Below are positions 8,710 to 19,364 of a DNA stretch of 64,000 nucleotides, piece after piece. Each line of letters begins with the position of its first letter. The first letter of the stretch is position 1. The DNA comes from Shewanella mangrovisoli (GTDB taxonomy: Bacteria > Pseudomonadota > Gammaproteobacteria > Enterobacterales > Shewanellaceae): the NCBI RefSeq assembly GCF_019457635.1, contig NZ_CP080412.1, positions 3,472,001-3,536,000 on the forward strand, written 5' to 3'. The translations under genes were made by a program, and so were the position numbers. Below the pieces are notes generated by a model that did no database searches, was not told the origin of the DNA, and saw only the letters and a program-made list of their open reading frames with translations.

Positions 8710-8948
8710 TAGCTCTCCTGCCAAATTTCATGTCGTTTCATTAAAAATAACCAAGATAAAATCACAAAAAAGAAGAAATAAAGACGTGTGTTTAGATGAA
8801 AAAACTCATGATAAACAAAGCGAGCATCGTTTTCTTGGTGGTAAATCAAACTCCGGTTAGATTCGCAGCGGCAAAGCTTAAAACCTGAGTCATTGCTCAC
8901 AGTGTCTTTACACTCCGTGATTTCACTCACAAGCAAACAGAATAACAA
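8709..8948 (-). CDS. Possible small single-pass membrane protein upstream of yhcC
   Basis: A 79-codon frame, with candidate starts TTG 8948, GTG further in, or a shorter GTG form beginning SNDSGFKLCRC (63 aa). It ends with a strongly hydrophobic helix RLYFFFFVILSWLFLM followed by a basic tail, suggesting one C-terminal membrane segment. The N-terminal half has three cysteines including a CRC. Its TAA stop overlaps the yhcC ATG as TAATG, a typical sign of translational coupling. No family is recognised. No strong ribosome site decides the start, so it may be a chance frame in AT-rich DNA. Confidence 0.4.
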   Translation of the reverse strand: MLFCLLVSEITECKDTVSNDSGFKLCRCESNRSLIYHQENDARFVYHEFFHLNTRLYFFFFVILSWLFLMKRHEIWQES

Positions 8949-9296
8949 TTCATTTATTATAAATTTTTATACTACCACTGTATTTGCAATAAAAATCACT
9001 ATTTCTAAATCAAAAACAATCGATTTCAATGTTACATTTTAGTAATCCCATCGTTTTTCATTTTTTAAAATTCTTTTTATTCATAATGTTATACAGCACT
9101 TTAATCAGTTAACGTTAACGTCAAGTAATTGTGTTTTGTGTATGAAACATGAATGAATACCCATATTTTATGCAAATTTTTGGTTTGACCTTTGGTTAAT
9201 CTCAGGATAATTTGGGTGGTTCGGGTGCATATCTATAGAAAGTCTTTACATTTCTCCCCGAGTAGTAATTTCGTTGAGGTCAAGGGAGGTTTTTGT
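8949..9296. other. AT-rich divergent promoter region between yhcC and gltB
   Basis: About 350 bases with no coding potential on either strand beyond a weak extension upstream of the gltB start. It holds the perfect palindrome at 9109-9120 and a possible gltB promoter, TTGACC at 9185-9190 with an AT-rich -10 near 9206-9213. Confidence 0.5.
9109..9120. promoter_or_regulatory. Perfect 12-bp palindrome GTTAACGTTAAC upstream of gltB
   Basis: Perfect dyad, 177 bases before the gltB start. Its position suits an operator for gltB or for the divergent transcript. No regulator can be assigned from sequence. Confidence 0.35.
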
Positions 9297-12200
9297 ATGA
9301 GCTTATATCATCCCAGTTTTGAGCGGGACAATTGTGGTTTTGGCTTGATTGCACAAATGGATGGCGAAGCCAGCCATCGTATCGTGCGTACCGCCATCCA
9401 TGGCCTCGATCGCATGAAACACCGTGGCGGTATCGCCTCTGACGGTCGAACTGGGGACGGCTGTGGTTTATTAATGCAGCTACCATTGCAATTCTTTGAA
9501 GCCATTGCCGCGGAAAATGACTGGCACCTGAGCCGCAAATTCGCCGTGGGCATGTTGTTTTTAAGCCAAGATGAAGAACTGGCCGACCAAGCCAAGTTTA
9601 TTCTCGAACGCGAGCTCGAGCGTGAAACCTTAAGCATTGCCGGCTGGCGTAAAGTCCCCGTCAATCCTGAAGTATTGGGTGAAATTGGTAAATCGAGCCT
9701 ACCGCAAATCTATCAAGTACTGATCAACGCCCCGATTGGCTGGCGTGAGAAAGATCTTGAGCGTCGCCTCTACATGGCTCGCCGCCGATTAGAGCAACAA
9801 ATTACTGACGATAAAGACTTTTATGTCGCGAGTCTTTCAGGCCAAGTCATAGTCTACAAAGGCTTGATGATGCCTGCCGACTTACCCGCATTCTATCCCG
9901 ACCTTGCTGACATTCGTTTGAAGAGCTCTATTTGTTTATTCCATCAACGCTTTTCAACCAATACTTCACCTAAATGGCCACTCGCTCAGCCCTTTAGATA
10001 TCTTGCCCATAACGGCGAGATCAACACTATTACCGGTAACCGCCAATGGGCCCGTGCCCGTGCCTACAAGTTTAATTCACCACTACTGCCCGACTTACAA
10101 CAGGCGGCGCCCTTTGTGAATGAAACGGGTTCTGACTCCTCATCGCTCGATAATATGCTCGAGATGTTGCTCTCAGGCGGTATGGACCTATACCGCGCCA
10201 TGCGTTTGCTTATTCCGCCAGCATGGCAGAGTAACCCAGAGATGGATGATGAGCTAAAAGCCTTCTATGACTTTAACTCCATGCATATGGAACCTTGGGA
10301 TGGCCCAGCGGGTATCGTCATGACCAACGGTCGCCATGCTGCTTGCGCGGTGGATCGTAACGGTCTGCGTCCATCACGTTATGTGATCACTAAAGATCGT
10401 ATCTTAACCCTCGCCTCCGAAGTGGGCATTTGGGACTACGCCGCCGATGAAGTGATTGAAAAAGGCCGTGTCGGCCCAGGTGAGCTGTTAGTGTTAGATA
10501 CACTCAATGGCCGTCTATACCAGTCATTCGAAATTGATAACGACCTTAAGCGTCGCCACCCCTATAAAGAGTGGATGGCCAAAAACAGCCGGACTCTGGT
10601 CCCTGCCGAGCAGTTAGCAACGGAGCAACATGGCGCCAGCGAATTAAGCCCTGAGCAACTGCTGCAATACCAAAAGCAATTTGGTTACACCCGCGAAGAA
10701 CTTGAACAAGTGATTTGGGTGCTGGCAAAACAAGGCGAAGAAGCGACAGGCTCCATGGGCGACGATACGCCAATGGCCGTATTGTCGAAAAAGTCACGCT
10801 CACTCTATGACTATTTCCGACAGAAATTCGCTCAAGTCACTAACCCGCCTATCGATCCGCTGCGTGAAAAGCACGTGATGTCTCTGGCGACCTGTATCGG
10901 CCGCGAGCAAAACCTCTTCAACGAAACCACTGGGCATGCCTATCGGGTGATGTTCAACTCACCGATATTATTATTCAGTGATTTCAATCAATTACTCGGA
11001 TTAGATAGCACTTACTATCGCGCCAATATCGTCGACTTAAACTACGATCCGAAGGAAGGCTTAGAGCACGCGATTCGCCGCATCACCTCGGAAGCCGAAC
11101 GTTTAGCCCGCAGTGGCACTACTCTGCTGATTTTATCCGACCGCGCGATTGATAAATCGGCGCAGGTGATCCCAGCGGCCATGGCGGTTGGCGCAGTACA
11201 ACAAATGCTAGTGAGTAAGAGCCTGCGCTGCGATACCAACATCATTGTCGAGACCGCATCGGCACGGGATCCGCACCACTTTGCAGTGCTACTCGGCTTT
11301 GGTGCCACGGCGATTTATCCATATCTAGTGTATGAATCAATCTCAGATCTGGCGAAACGCCATCAACTGACCGACACCACGGCGCTGATGCTGAACTTCC
11401 GCTACGGCATCGAGAAAGGCCTACGTAAGATCATGTCGAAGATGGGGATCAGCACCGTCGGCTCCTACCGTTGTAGCCAACAGTTTGAGGCCATTGGTAT
11501 TGCCAGCGATGTGATTGAACTCTGCTTTAAAGGCGTGGTAAGCCGCATCGAAGGCGCCAGCTTTGAGGATATCGCTCAAGATCAAGCGCTGCTGCATAAG
11601 GCCGCTTACCGCGCCCATGTGCCGCTGCCACAAGGCGGTTTACTCAAATACGTGGATGGCGGTGAGTACCACTGCTTCAACCCTGATGTGGTCAACACGC
11701 TACAGGCATCCTTAATCGATAAGAATTTTGCGACCTATAAGAAGTTCGCCGAATTAGTCGATAACCGCCCAGTCGCCACCCTAAGGGATTTGATTGGCAT
11801 TAAAGCTGACCAAGCCGCAATTGAACTGGATAAAGTTGAAGCTGCCAGCCATTTATTCCCGCGCTTTGACAGTGCTGCCATGAGTATCGGCGCCTTAAGC
11901 CCCGAGGCCCATGAAGCATTAGCCATTGCCATGAACCGTTTAGGCGGCCGCTCTAACTCGGGCGAAGGTGGTGAGGATGCACGCCGCTTTAACACCGAGC
12001 GTAACTCGGCGATCAAACAAATTGCATCGGCACGTTTTGGCGTAACCGCCCATTACCTAGTCAACGCCGATGTGCTGCAGATTAAAGTTGCCCAGGGCGC
12101 AAAACCCGGTGAAGGCGGACAACTCCCCGGCCATAAGGTGAGTGTGGAAATTGCAGGGCTGCGCCACGCGCGCCCAGGTGTAACCTTGATTTCACCACCA

Positions 12201-13745
12201 CCGCACCATGATATTTATTCAATCGAAGACTTAGCACAGCTGATTTTCGATTTAAAACAAATCAATACCAAGGCACTGATCTCCGTGAAGTTAGTGTCTG
12301 AGCCAGGTGTCGGCACTATCGCTACAGGTGTAGCAAAAGCCTACGCCGATATGATCACTATTTCTGGCTACGATGGAGGCACGGGCGCGAGCCCTATCAC
12401 CTCGGTGAAATACGCTGGCAGCCCATGGGAACTCGGCCTTGCCGAAGTGCATCAATCTCTGGTGGAAAATGGTCTGCGCCATAAGATCCGCTTACAGGTC
12501 GATGGCGGCCTAAAAACCGGAACCGACGTCATCAAGGCAGCCTTACTCGGCGCCGAAAGCTTTGGCTTCGGGACTGTGCCTATGATTGCCTTAGGTTGTA
12601 AGTACCTGCGTATTTGCCACCTGAACAACTGTGCCACTGGTGTCGCAACTCAGGACAAGAAACTGCGCGATAACCACTACCACGGCTTACCAGAGCGAGT
12701 GATGACTTACTTTGAATTTGTCGCCGAGGAAGTGCGCGAGTGGATGGCAACCCTAGGGGTCAGCAAGTTCGAAGACTTAGTGGGCCGCAGTGAGTGGCTA
12801 CATACCTTAGAAGGCCAGACTGATAAACAACGTGGACTCGATTTAGCGCCAATTCTGTATCAGCCTAAGGTCAGAGCCAGCACTTCGCGCACCTGGCAGG
12901 AAACCAATCCGCCAGCGGATTTAGGCTTACTCAACCAACATCTGCTCAACGAGTGCCAGAGTGCGGTCGATAAGGGCGAGTGTTTCGATGCCGCTTACAG
13001 TATCAACAACACCGACCGCTCAGTGGGCGCACGCCTATCGGGCTATATCGCCACCACTCTTGGTGTTAAAGGCACTAAGGCCCCAATTAAACTCAGCTTT
13101 AACGGCAGTGCTGGCCAAAGCTTTGGGGTATGGAACAGCCCAGGCCTTGAACTCAAGCTTTGCGGTGATGCCAACGACTACGTCGGTAAGGGCATGTCGG
13201 GCGGCAAGATTGTGATTTATCCACCGCTAGGGAGTCCGTTCCAGAGCGAGCGCAGCGCGATTGTCGGTAACACTTGTTTGTATGGTGCGACGGGCGGACG
13301 CTTCTTCGCCGCGGGCCAAGCGGGTGAACGCTTTGCGGTACGTAACTCGGGCGCTATTGCCGTAGTTGAAGGCTTAGGCGATAACGGCTGCGAATACATG
13401 ACCAGCGGTATCGTAGTCGTACTCGGTAAAACCGGGGTGAACTTCGGCGCGGGGATGACGGGCGGCTTTGCCTATATCTTCGACCAATTTGGCCGCTTTA
13501 ATCGCCGCGTGAATAACGAGCTTGTCGATACCCAAAAACTCGAGTCACCGATTCATCAACAGCATTTGAAAGGCTTGATTGAAGAACATGTGGCCGAGAC
13601 TGGCAGTGAGCACGCGAAGATGATCTTAAGCGACTTTGCCAACTGGTTAGATTGCTTTGTTTTAGTGAAACCGAAAAATATCGCCGTTGCAGATCTGCTC
13701 AAATTAGAGCAATCGAGCCCGGAACTAGCAGTTAAAGCGGGGTAA
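9297..13745 (+). CDS. gltB: Glutamate synthase (NADPH) large subunit GltB
   Basis: Large subunit of glutamate synthase: hydrolyses glutamine and transfers the ammonia to 2-oxoglutarate. The class II amidotransferase domain starts at C13, which becomes the N-terminal nucleophile after removal of a short propeptide (ERDNCGFGLIA). The FMN/synthase domain and 3Fe-4S cluster cysteines follow (CKYLRICHLNNCATGVATQ), then the C-terminal GXGXG beta-helix with repeated glycine-rich turns. I start at ATG 9297 (1482 aa): GGGAGGT lies 6 bases upstream, and the start gives the right propeptide. A longer frame to 9192 is unlikely. gltD follows after 6 bases, so the two are one operon. Confidence 0.97.
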   Translation: MSLYHPSFERDNCGFGLIAQMDGEASHRIVRTAIHGLDRMKHRGGIASDGRTGDGCGLLMQLPLQFFEAIAAENDWHLSRKFAVGMLFLSQDEELADQAKFILERELERETLSIAGWRKVPVNPEVLGEIGKSSLPQIYQVLINAPIGWREKDLERRLYMARRRLEQQITDDKDFYVASLSGQVIVYKGLMMPADLPAFYPDLADIRLKSSICLFHQRFSTNTSPKWPLAQPFRYLAHNGEINTITGNRQWARARAYKFNSPLLPDLQQAAPFVNETGSDSSSLDNMLEMLLSGGMDLYRAMRLLIPPAWQSNPEMDDELKAFYDFNSMHMEPWDGPAGIVMTNGRHAACAVDRNGLRPSRYVITKDRILTLASEVGIWDYAADEVIEKGRVGPGELLVLDTLNGRLYQSFEIDNDLKRRHPYKEWMAKNSRTLVPAEQLATEQHGASELSPEQLLQYQKQFGYTREELEQVIWVLAKQGEEATGSMGDDTPMAVLSKKSRSLYDYFRQKFAQVTNPPIDPLREKHVMSLATCIGREQNLFNETTGHAYRVMFNSPILLFSDFNQLLGLDSTYYRANIVDLNYDPKEGLEHAIRRITSEAERLARSGTTLLILSDRAIDKSAQVIPAAMAVGAVQQMLVSKSLRCDTNIIVETASARDPHHFAVLLGFGATAIYPYLVYESISDLAKRHQLTDTTALMLNFRYGIEKGLRKIMSKMGISTVGSYRCSQQFEAIGIASDVIELCFKGVVSRIEGASFEDIAQDQALLHKAAYRAHVPLPQGGLLKYVDGGEYHCFNPDVVNTLQASLIDKNFATYKKFAELVDNRPVATLRDLIGIKADQAAIELDKVEAASHLFPRFDSAAMSIGALSPEAHEALAIAMNRLGGRSNSGEGGEDARRFNTERNSAIKQIASARFGVTAHYLVNADVLQIKVAQGAKPGEGGQLPGHKVSVEIAGLRHARPGVTLISPPPHHDIYSIEDLAQLIFDLKQINTKALISVKLVSEPGVGTIATGVAKAYADMITISGYDGGTGASPITSVKYAGSPWELGLAEVHQSLVENGLRHKIRLQVDGGLKTGTDVIKAALLGAESFGFGTVPMIALGCKYLRICHLNNCATGVATQDKKLRDNHYHGLPERVMTYFEFVAEEVREWMATLGVSKFEDLVGRSEWLHTLEGQTDKQRGLDLAPILYQPKVRASTSRTWQETNPPADLGLLNQHLLNECQSAVDKGECFDAAYSINNTDRSVGARLSGYIATTLGVKGTKAPIKLSFNGSAGQSFGVWNSPGLELKLCGDANDYVGKGMSGGKIVIYPPLGSPFQSERSAIVGNTCLYGATGGRFFAAGQAGERFAVRNSGAIAVVEGLGDNGCEYMTSGIVVVLGKTGVNFGAGMTGGFAYIFDQFGRFNRRVNNELVDTQKLESPIHQQHLKGLIEEHVAETGSEHAKMILSDFANWLDCFVLVKPKNIAVADLLKLEQSSPELAVKAG

Positions 13746-13748
13746 TAG

Positions 13749-15158
<1,410 letters not shown>

Positions 15159-15193
15159 TTGTTTTTTGTTGTACCGCTGTACCTGTGAGTCTC

Positions 15194-15213
15194 GGACTCG
15201 TACCCACGAGTCC
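15194..15213 (+). other. Hairpin between gltD and its terminator
   Basis: GGACTCG, loop TACCCA, CGAGTCC: a perfect 7-bp stem 35 bases past the gltD stop and 22 bases before the terminator. Probably part of the mRNA 3' end. Confidence 0.4.
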
Positions 15214-15234
15214 ACCATTTGCTTGTGAATTTTG

Positions 15235-15260
15235 GCGCACCTTAGGGTGCGCATTTTTTT
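15235..15260 (+). terminator. Rho-independent terminator of gltBD
   Basis: Perfect stem GCGCACC/GGTGCGC closing a short TTAG loop, followed directly by ATTTTTTT. Confidence 0.85.
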
Positions 15261-15404
15261 ATCTTCCGCGCGTTTTATCCTATCCCAATCAAGCAATCGC
15301 AATCCCACAATAACGCCAAAGCATAACTGTGGTATATTAGCCGCCATTCTGTTATCCCACGCTTTAGTGGCATCACACATTCAGTTGAATCAAAAGGGTC
15401 TCCC

Positions 15405-16121
15405 ATGAAAATTGGTATTATTGGCGCAATGGAGCCAGAAGTTGCCCATCTTATTGCGGCTATGACAAACGCCTCTTCACAAACGATTGCGGGCATTGAA
15501 TTTATCGCAGGCACCTTAGCGGGCAAAGACGTCGTAGTGACACGCTCTGGTATTGGCAAAGTCGCCGCCAGTATCGCCACCACACTGCTGATTGAAAAAT
15601 ACGCCCCCGATGCGGTAATCAACACAGGTTCTGCGGGCGGTTTTGTCGATACACTGTCGATTGGCGATATCGTGATTTCATCCGAAGTACGCCACCACGA
15701 TGTGGATGTCACTGTATTTGGTTACGAAATTGGCCAAATGGCGCAGCAACCTGCGGCGTTTATCCCCGCGCCATACTTAGTCGAAGCGGCCAATAAGGCG
15801 ATCGCACAATTAGGTGAAGTAAAAGCCATTGAAGGCTTAATCTGTACGGGCGATAGTTTTATCTGCGACCCAGTACGAACCAAGACCATGTTGGAGCACT
15901 TCCCAACCATGGCGGCCTGCGAGATGGAGGGCGCGGCAATTGCCCAAGTGTGTCACCAGTTTGGCGTGCCATTTGTGGTGATCCGCTCGCTCTCTGACAA
16001 CGCCAACAACGACTCACCGGTCGACTTCGATTCTTACATTGTGAAGGCAGGCTACCATTCGGCACTGATGGTGATGTTGCTGCTTGAGCAATTAGATCCA
16101 AACAGTAAAGTAATTGACTAA
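15405..16121 (+). CDS. mtnN: 5'-methylthioadenosine/S-adenosylhomocysteine nucleosidase
   Basis: Cleaves methylthioadenosine, S-adenosylhomocysteine and 5'-deoxyadenosine to adenine plus the ribosyl product. This feeds methionine salvage and clears radical SAM by-products. [13 protein letters not shown] at the N-terminus and [16 protein letters not shown] with the catalytic glutamates are diagnostic, as is SLSDNAN near the end with the catalytic aspartate. Length 238 aa (E. coli 232). Start ATG 15405. A possible extended -10 TGGTATATT lies near 15330. It leads a plus-strand run of five genes. Confidence 0.96.
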   Translation: MKIGIIGAMEPEVAHLIAAMTNASSQTIAGIEFIAGTLAGKDVVVTRSGIGKVAASIATTLLIEKYAPDAVINTGSAGGFVDTLSIGDIVISSEVRHHDVDVTVFGYEIGQMAQQPAAFIPAPYLVEAANKAIAQLGEVKAIEGLICTGDSFICDPVRTKTMLEHFPTMAACEMEGAAIAQVCHQFGVPFVVIRSLSDNANNDSPVDFDSYIVKAGYHSALMVMLLLEQLDPNSKVID

Positions 16122-16144
16122 AGCATGATTGCGGAAAGTACCTG

Positions 16145-17134
16145 ATGCACAGTTCTTTTTATCAACAACTTGTCGAAATTGATGGCGCTTTGTTTGAGGG
16201 CTTCTTGGTACTTTTCTTTGCTTTATTGCTGGCGCGTTTAGCGCCATTGCCAAGGGAAATGCAACCGCTGATTTGGTTTAGTCACTTAGCCAAACAGCTC
16301 GCCGCCAAAGTCAATCGCCCCGAGCGCGCGCCCAGTCAACAGGCAACTGCGGGCTTTTTAGCCATGTTGCTGCTGGTGTTCCCCTTCTGGGCGATTATCA
16401 CTTTCTTACTCGAACTCGCCGCCTTCCCTTGGTTCTTCGAATTTTTAGTTCTGTATCTGTGTTTAACGGATGCAGGCTTTAGCCAAGTCGCCGACGAAAT
16501 AGCTAAAGCATTGAAACGCGAGGACAATGCCAGCGCAAAAAAGCTATTACAGCCTTGGATTGTCCGTGATACGGATAATCTATCGGAAGTCGGCTTAACC
16601 AAGGCCACGATAGAAAAGCTCGCTACCGCGCCGATTTATGGCACGGCATCGACCATCTTCTTCTTTGCGATCGCAGGCGCCCCTATGGTACTGGCGGTGA
16701 GAATGATTAAACAGCTCGAACTCAGTTGGCCGCCCATTCAACCTAAGTACCAGCACTTTTGCAGTTCGGTACACGTTATTTCTACGGCGCTACTGGCGAT
16801 CCCCGCTTGGTTATGGAGCCTGTCGATTGCGATTCAAGGCGGCCCCAAGGCCTTAGCATTGCTGTTTCGCACCTCTAAAAATCATCCAGCCCTGCGGGGT
16901 TATGTGATGAGCGTGTCCTTAGTGGCTAATATTTTACGCATTGAATTGGGTGGACCGCAGAAGTTTTCGGGGCAACGCATTGATGTGGCTAAGATAGTCT
17001 ATGGCCCGCAGCCGCACCAAGAGATGATTGCCCCCGCAGTAAAACTCGCCTCACGGGCCTGTGCTATCTGGTTTAGTTTTATCACCTTTCTTCCGATCAT
17101 TTGGGCGGGTTTACGCTGGCTACAAACCCTGTGA
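16145..17134 (+). CDS. CbiB/CobD-like (AmpE-like) membrane protein, diverged
   Basis: Integral membrane protein of 329 aa with several hydrophobic segments (about residues 15-33, 70-105, 165-190, 205-225 and the C-terminus). The middle region RDTDNLSEVGLTKATIEKLA matches the CbiB family pattern RDTxxLxxxxLxxATVExVA. In cobalamin makers CbiB joins aminopropanol to adenosylcobyric acid. Here the expected downstream stretch (EN.VDGVVAPLF) is replaced by PIYGTASTIFFF, and the C-terminal SPNAG-like motif is degenerate. No other cobalamin genes are nearby. I therefore infer a different role. It follows mtnN by 23 bases and is probably co-transcribed. Confidence 0.75.
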   Translation: MHSSFYQQLVEIDGALFEGFLVLFFALLLARLAPLPREMQPLIWFSHLAKQLAAKVNRPERAPSQQATAGFLAMLLLVFPFWAIITFLLELAAFPWFFEFLVLYLCLTDAGFSQVADEIAKALKREDNASAKKLLQPWIVRDTDNLSEVGLTKATIEKLATAPIYGTASTIFFFAIAGAPMVLAVRMIKQLELSWPPIQPKYQHFCSSVHVISTALLAIPAWLWSLSIAIQGGPKALALLFRTSKNHPALRGYVMSVSLVANILRIELGGPQKFSGQRIDVAKIVYGPQPHQEMIAPAVKLASRACAIWFSFITFLPIIWAGLRWLQTL

Positions 17135-17177
17135 TATGATGCCTTTAATCTTAACATTAGGTTAAAGGCTGACTATC

Positions 17178-17567
17178 TTGTTCGAAAACATGCATGTTTC
17201 ATTAACAACTCCCGCCTTGCTATTTCCGGCAATCTCACTGCTATTACTCGCCTATACCAACCGCTTCTTTGCGCTGGCCGCGCTGATCCGTCAGCTCAGT
17301 AACGGCGACAAACCCGTGCATAAGGATCAGATTAAAAACTTAAGCCAGCGGATCCGGATTATTCGCCGTATGCAGGAGGCAGGCGTATCCAGCTTTGCCC
17401 TGTGTGTGCTCTGTATGATTTTCATCTATATCGGTTTTAATAAGACGGGCTCGGTGATCTTCGGTGCCAGCTTGTTACTGCTGCTCTATTCACTGATTTT
17501 ATCTGTGATAGAAATTCGTATTTCTGTGGACGCGTTGAACATCCACATCAAAGAGATGAGTAAATGA
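17178..17567 (+). CDS. DUF2721-type membrane protein
   Basis: A 129-aa membrane protein with two or three hydrophobic segments: near residues 7-30, and a long hairpin at about residues 73-113. A conserved-looking basic middle ([15 protein letters not shown]) lies between them. It resembles the DUF2721 family, which has no known function. The start may be TTG 17178 or ATG 17190; neither has a strong ribosome site. Its stop overlaps the start of the next gene by 4 bases (ATGA), which argues for coupling. Confidence 0.75.
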   Translation: MFENMHVSLTTPALLFPAISLLLLAYTNRFFALAALIRQLSNGDKPVHKDQIKNLSQRIRIIRRMQEAGVSSFALCVLCMIFIYIGFNKTGSVIFGASLLLLLYSLILSVIEIRISVDALNIHIKEMSK

Positions 17568-18190
17568 GCCACTGGATTTACTTCTTCGATTTATGTGGTA
17601 CGGCGGTATTTGCCCTTTCTGGCGCCTTAGCCGCTGGTCGTCACCGTATGGACCCCTTTGGCGTTATCGTACTGGCCTCGGTGACTGCGGTCGGCGGTGG
17701 CAGTATTCGCGATGCGCTGATAGGCGCCACGCCGGTGTTTTGGATCCGCGACCCTAACTACATCATTGTGATACTTGCCACAGTCCTAGCTTGTTTGCTG
17801 TTAGTGCGCCGTCCCCGCAAGATGCCGCAATACACGCTACCTGTCGCCGACGCCTTAGGTTTGGCTCTGTTCACTGTGATTGGTGCTGAAAAAGCCCTCA
17901 ATATGGGACTCAGTGGCATGATTGCCGTCGTGATGGGCTTGATCACGGGCGTAGGAGGAGGCATTATTCGAGACTTACTGTGCAGACAAATCCCTATGGT
18001 GTTACGCACAGAAATCTATGCCACGGCGTCGATTGTTGGCGGCATAGGTTATACCGTAAGCCTTGCCTACGGGATGGGCGAAAAAACGGCACTATTTTTA
18101 GCCATGACCAGTGCCTTAATCATTCGCCTATGCGCCATCAAATGGCATTTGTCGTTACCCGCCTTTGATCTCAAAACCAAGAGGGAATAG
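17564..18190 (+). CDS. TRIC/YicG-family membrane channel (UPF0126)
   Basis: A 208-aa inner-membrane protein made of two repeats, each with a GGG..RD signature: [12 protein letters not shown] near residue 45 and [11 protein letters not shown] near residue 130. These are diagnostic of the UPF0126/TRIC family. Members are described as trimeric cation channels, and YicG in E. coli has been linked to glycine transport. Seven transmembrane segments fit the hydrophobicity. It overlaps the DUF2721 gene by 4 bases; the next gene starts one base after its stop. Confidence 0.9.
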   Translation: MSHWIYFFDLCGTAVFALSGALAAGRHRMDPFGVIVLASVTAVGGGSIRDALIGATPVFWIRDPNYIIVILATVLACLLLVRRPRKMPQYTLPVADALGLALFTVIGAEKALNMGLSGMIAVVMGLITGVGGGIIRDLLCRQIPMVLRTEIYATASIVGGIGYTVSLAYGMGEKTALFLAMTSALIIRLCAIKWHLSLPAFDLKTKRE

Positions 18191-18191
18191 T

Positions 18192-18683
18192 TTGCGAATA
18201 TTGTGTCTTTTAGTCTGTCTTATTTGGGTTCCGGCCTTGTTTCCTGCGTCTGTACACGCTAACTCAGGGGAAATGCCAGCAGAACAGCAGTTAGCCGTAA
18301 AATACATGAACGCGCTAACCGAGCACGACTATCAAACACTCGGCAAATTCTATAACCGTGATACCGTCTTCTTCGATAAAACCGCCAATCGTAAATACAC
18401 GGGTGGGCGGTTTATTATCGACTTCCTCGAGCGCGCCCACGAGGGTGTGCTCGAATATGATTTCAATATCGAGCATATGTATAACGCTGGCTCCCTCGTG
18501 GTGATGATTGGTAACTATCACTTTAAAGGTCCCGGCGAGCAATTTGGCAAACCCGGAAAAATTATTGATGTCGCCATTCCTGGAGTCACCAGTCTTAAGC
18601 TCGATATGCGTAATCACAGGGTCACAGAGCATGTGGATCTGATTGATTACCAGACCATGTCAGACCAATTAGCGATGCAGTAG
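18192..18683 (+). CDS. Exported NTF2/SnoaL-like protein
   Basis: A 163-aa protein with a signal peptide (hydrophobic RILCLLVCLIWVPALFPASVHA). The rest resembles an NTF2-like cone fold: residues such as YMNALTEHDYQTLGKFYNRDTVFFD followed by beta-rich segments. These domains bind small ligands or serve as non-catalytic modules; the role here is unknown. I choose TTG 18192 because GAGGGA lies 5 bases upstream, overlapping the end of the preceding gene. An upstream frame to 18165 would spoil the signal peptide. Probably in the mtnN operon. Confidence 0.75.
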   Translation: MRILCLLVCLIWVPALFPASVHANSGEMPAEQQLAVKYMNALTEHDYQTLGKFYNRDTVFFDKTANRKYTGGRFIIDFLERAHEGVLEYDFNIEHMYNAGSLVVMIGNYHFKGPGEQFGKPGKIIDVAIPGVTSLKLDMRNHRVTEHVDLIDYQTMSDQLAMQ

Positions 18684-18805
18684 TCACAAAATTTAGCTTT
18701 TGTTGAAACTTGAGCCCTCAAAACGAGTCGAAACCTGCAATGAGTCAATACGATTGAGGTGTGGCATCCTTTGCCCACGGGTCGTTTCGTTTCAATGAGG
18801 TTTGT

Positions 18806-19234
18806 ATGAAGTTGTTTGGACTGATTGCCCTACTCGCCCTGAATGGCCTAATGCTCGCGCCCCATGCACAGGCGCAGCAGCCGATTATTGTGTCCTACGC
18901 GGTGCAACCCGTAAGCCATTTCAACCAGCAACTGCGGGCCGCCCAGGAGCAACATCAAGCCTGGAGCGAAGATCCCACCGCCATCAGCAGCCAATATGCG
19001 GGTAAAAAGTTTACCCTTGTCCGCACTCAGCCCACCAAAAATGGCGTGTTTACCTATCAAGTGAGCGAGTTGTCGCAGCAGCACCCACAAATGCTATTAA
19101 TTCTGTCGCTTAAGAAAAGTGCCCAGCGCTGGCAAGTGGATTCCGCCCAGCTGGCGTGGAAGTGTCGCGATGGTCAGCATTTCGGTACCGACAGATGCAA
19201 TATCGGCGAGCATGAGGCCAGCACAGCACCTTAA
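18806..19234 (+). CDS. Small exported protein of unknown function
   Basis: A 142-aa protein with a clear signal peptide ending AQAQQP (cleavage after residue 21 is likely). The mature part has two cysteines (WKCRDG and DRCNIG) about 12 residues apart, which could form a disulfide in the periplasm. No family recognised. Start ATG 18806 with GAGG 6 bases upstream (the frame is open to 18761). It sits 122 bases after the NTF2-like gene and ends before a terminator shared with tyrS. Confidence 0.75.
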   Translation: MKLFGLIALLALNGLMLAPHAQAQQPIIVSYAVQPVSHFNQQLRAAQEQHQAWSEDPTAISSQYAGKKFTLVRTQPTKNGVFTYQVSELSQQHPQMLLILSLKKSAQRWQVDSAQLAWKCRDGQHFGTDRCNIGEHEASTAP

Positions 19235-19272
19235 GCACAGTCTCTTAAGCTATCGAGATAAAATGCAGATAT

Positions 19273-19302
19273 AAAAAGAGCGCCCTTAGGCGCTCTTTTT
19301 AT
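19273..19302. terminator. Bidirectional terminator between the exported-protein gene and tyrS
   Basis: AAAAAGAGCGCC/GGCGCTCTTTTT perfect stem with short loop CTTA region; A-run and T-run flank it, so it can work on both strands. Confidence 0.85.
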
Positions 19303-19364
19303 TTGCTTGGTAAGTGCTTATTAACCGTCTTAAGCCCCCACAAGCGGCACTAACATGGTTCAAC

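Noticed and set aside
9192-9296. 35-codon N-terminal extension of GltB
   Set aside because: A strong ribosome site and the conserved propeptide length favour ATG 9297.
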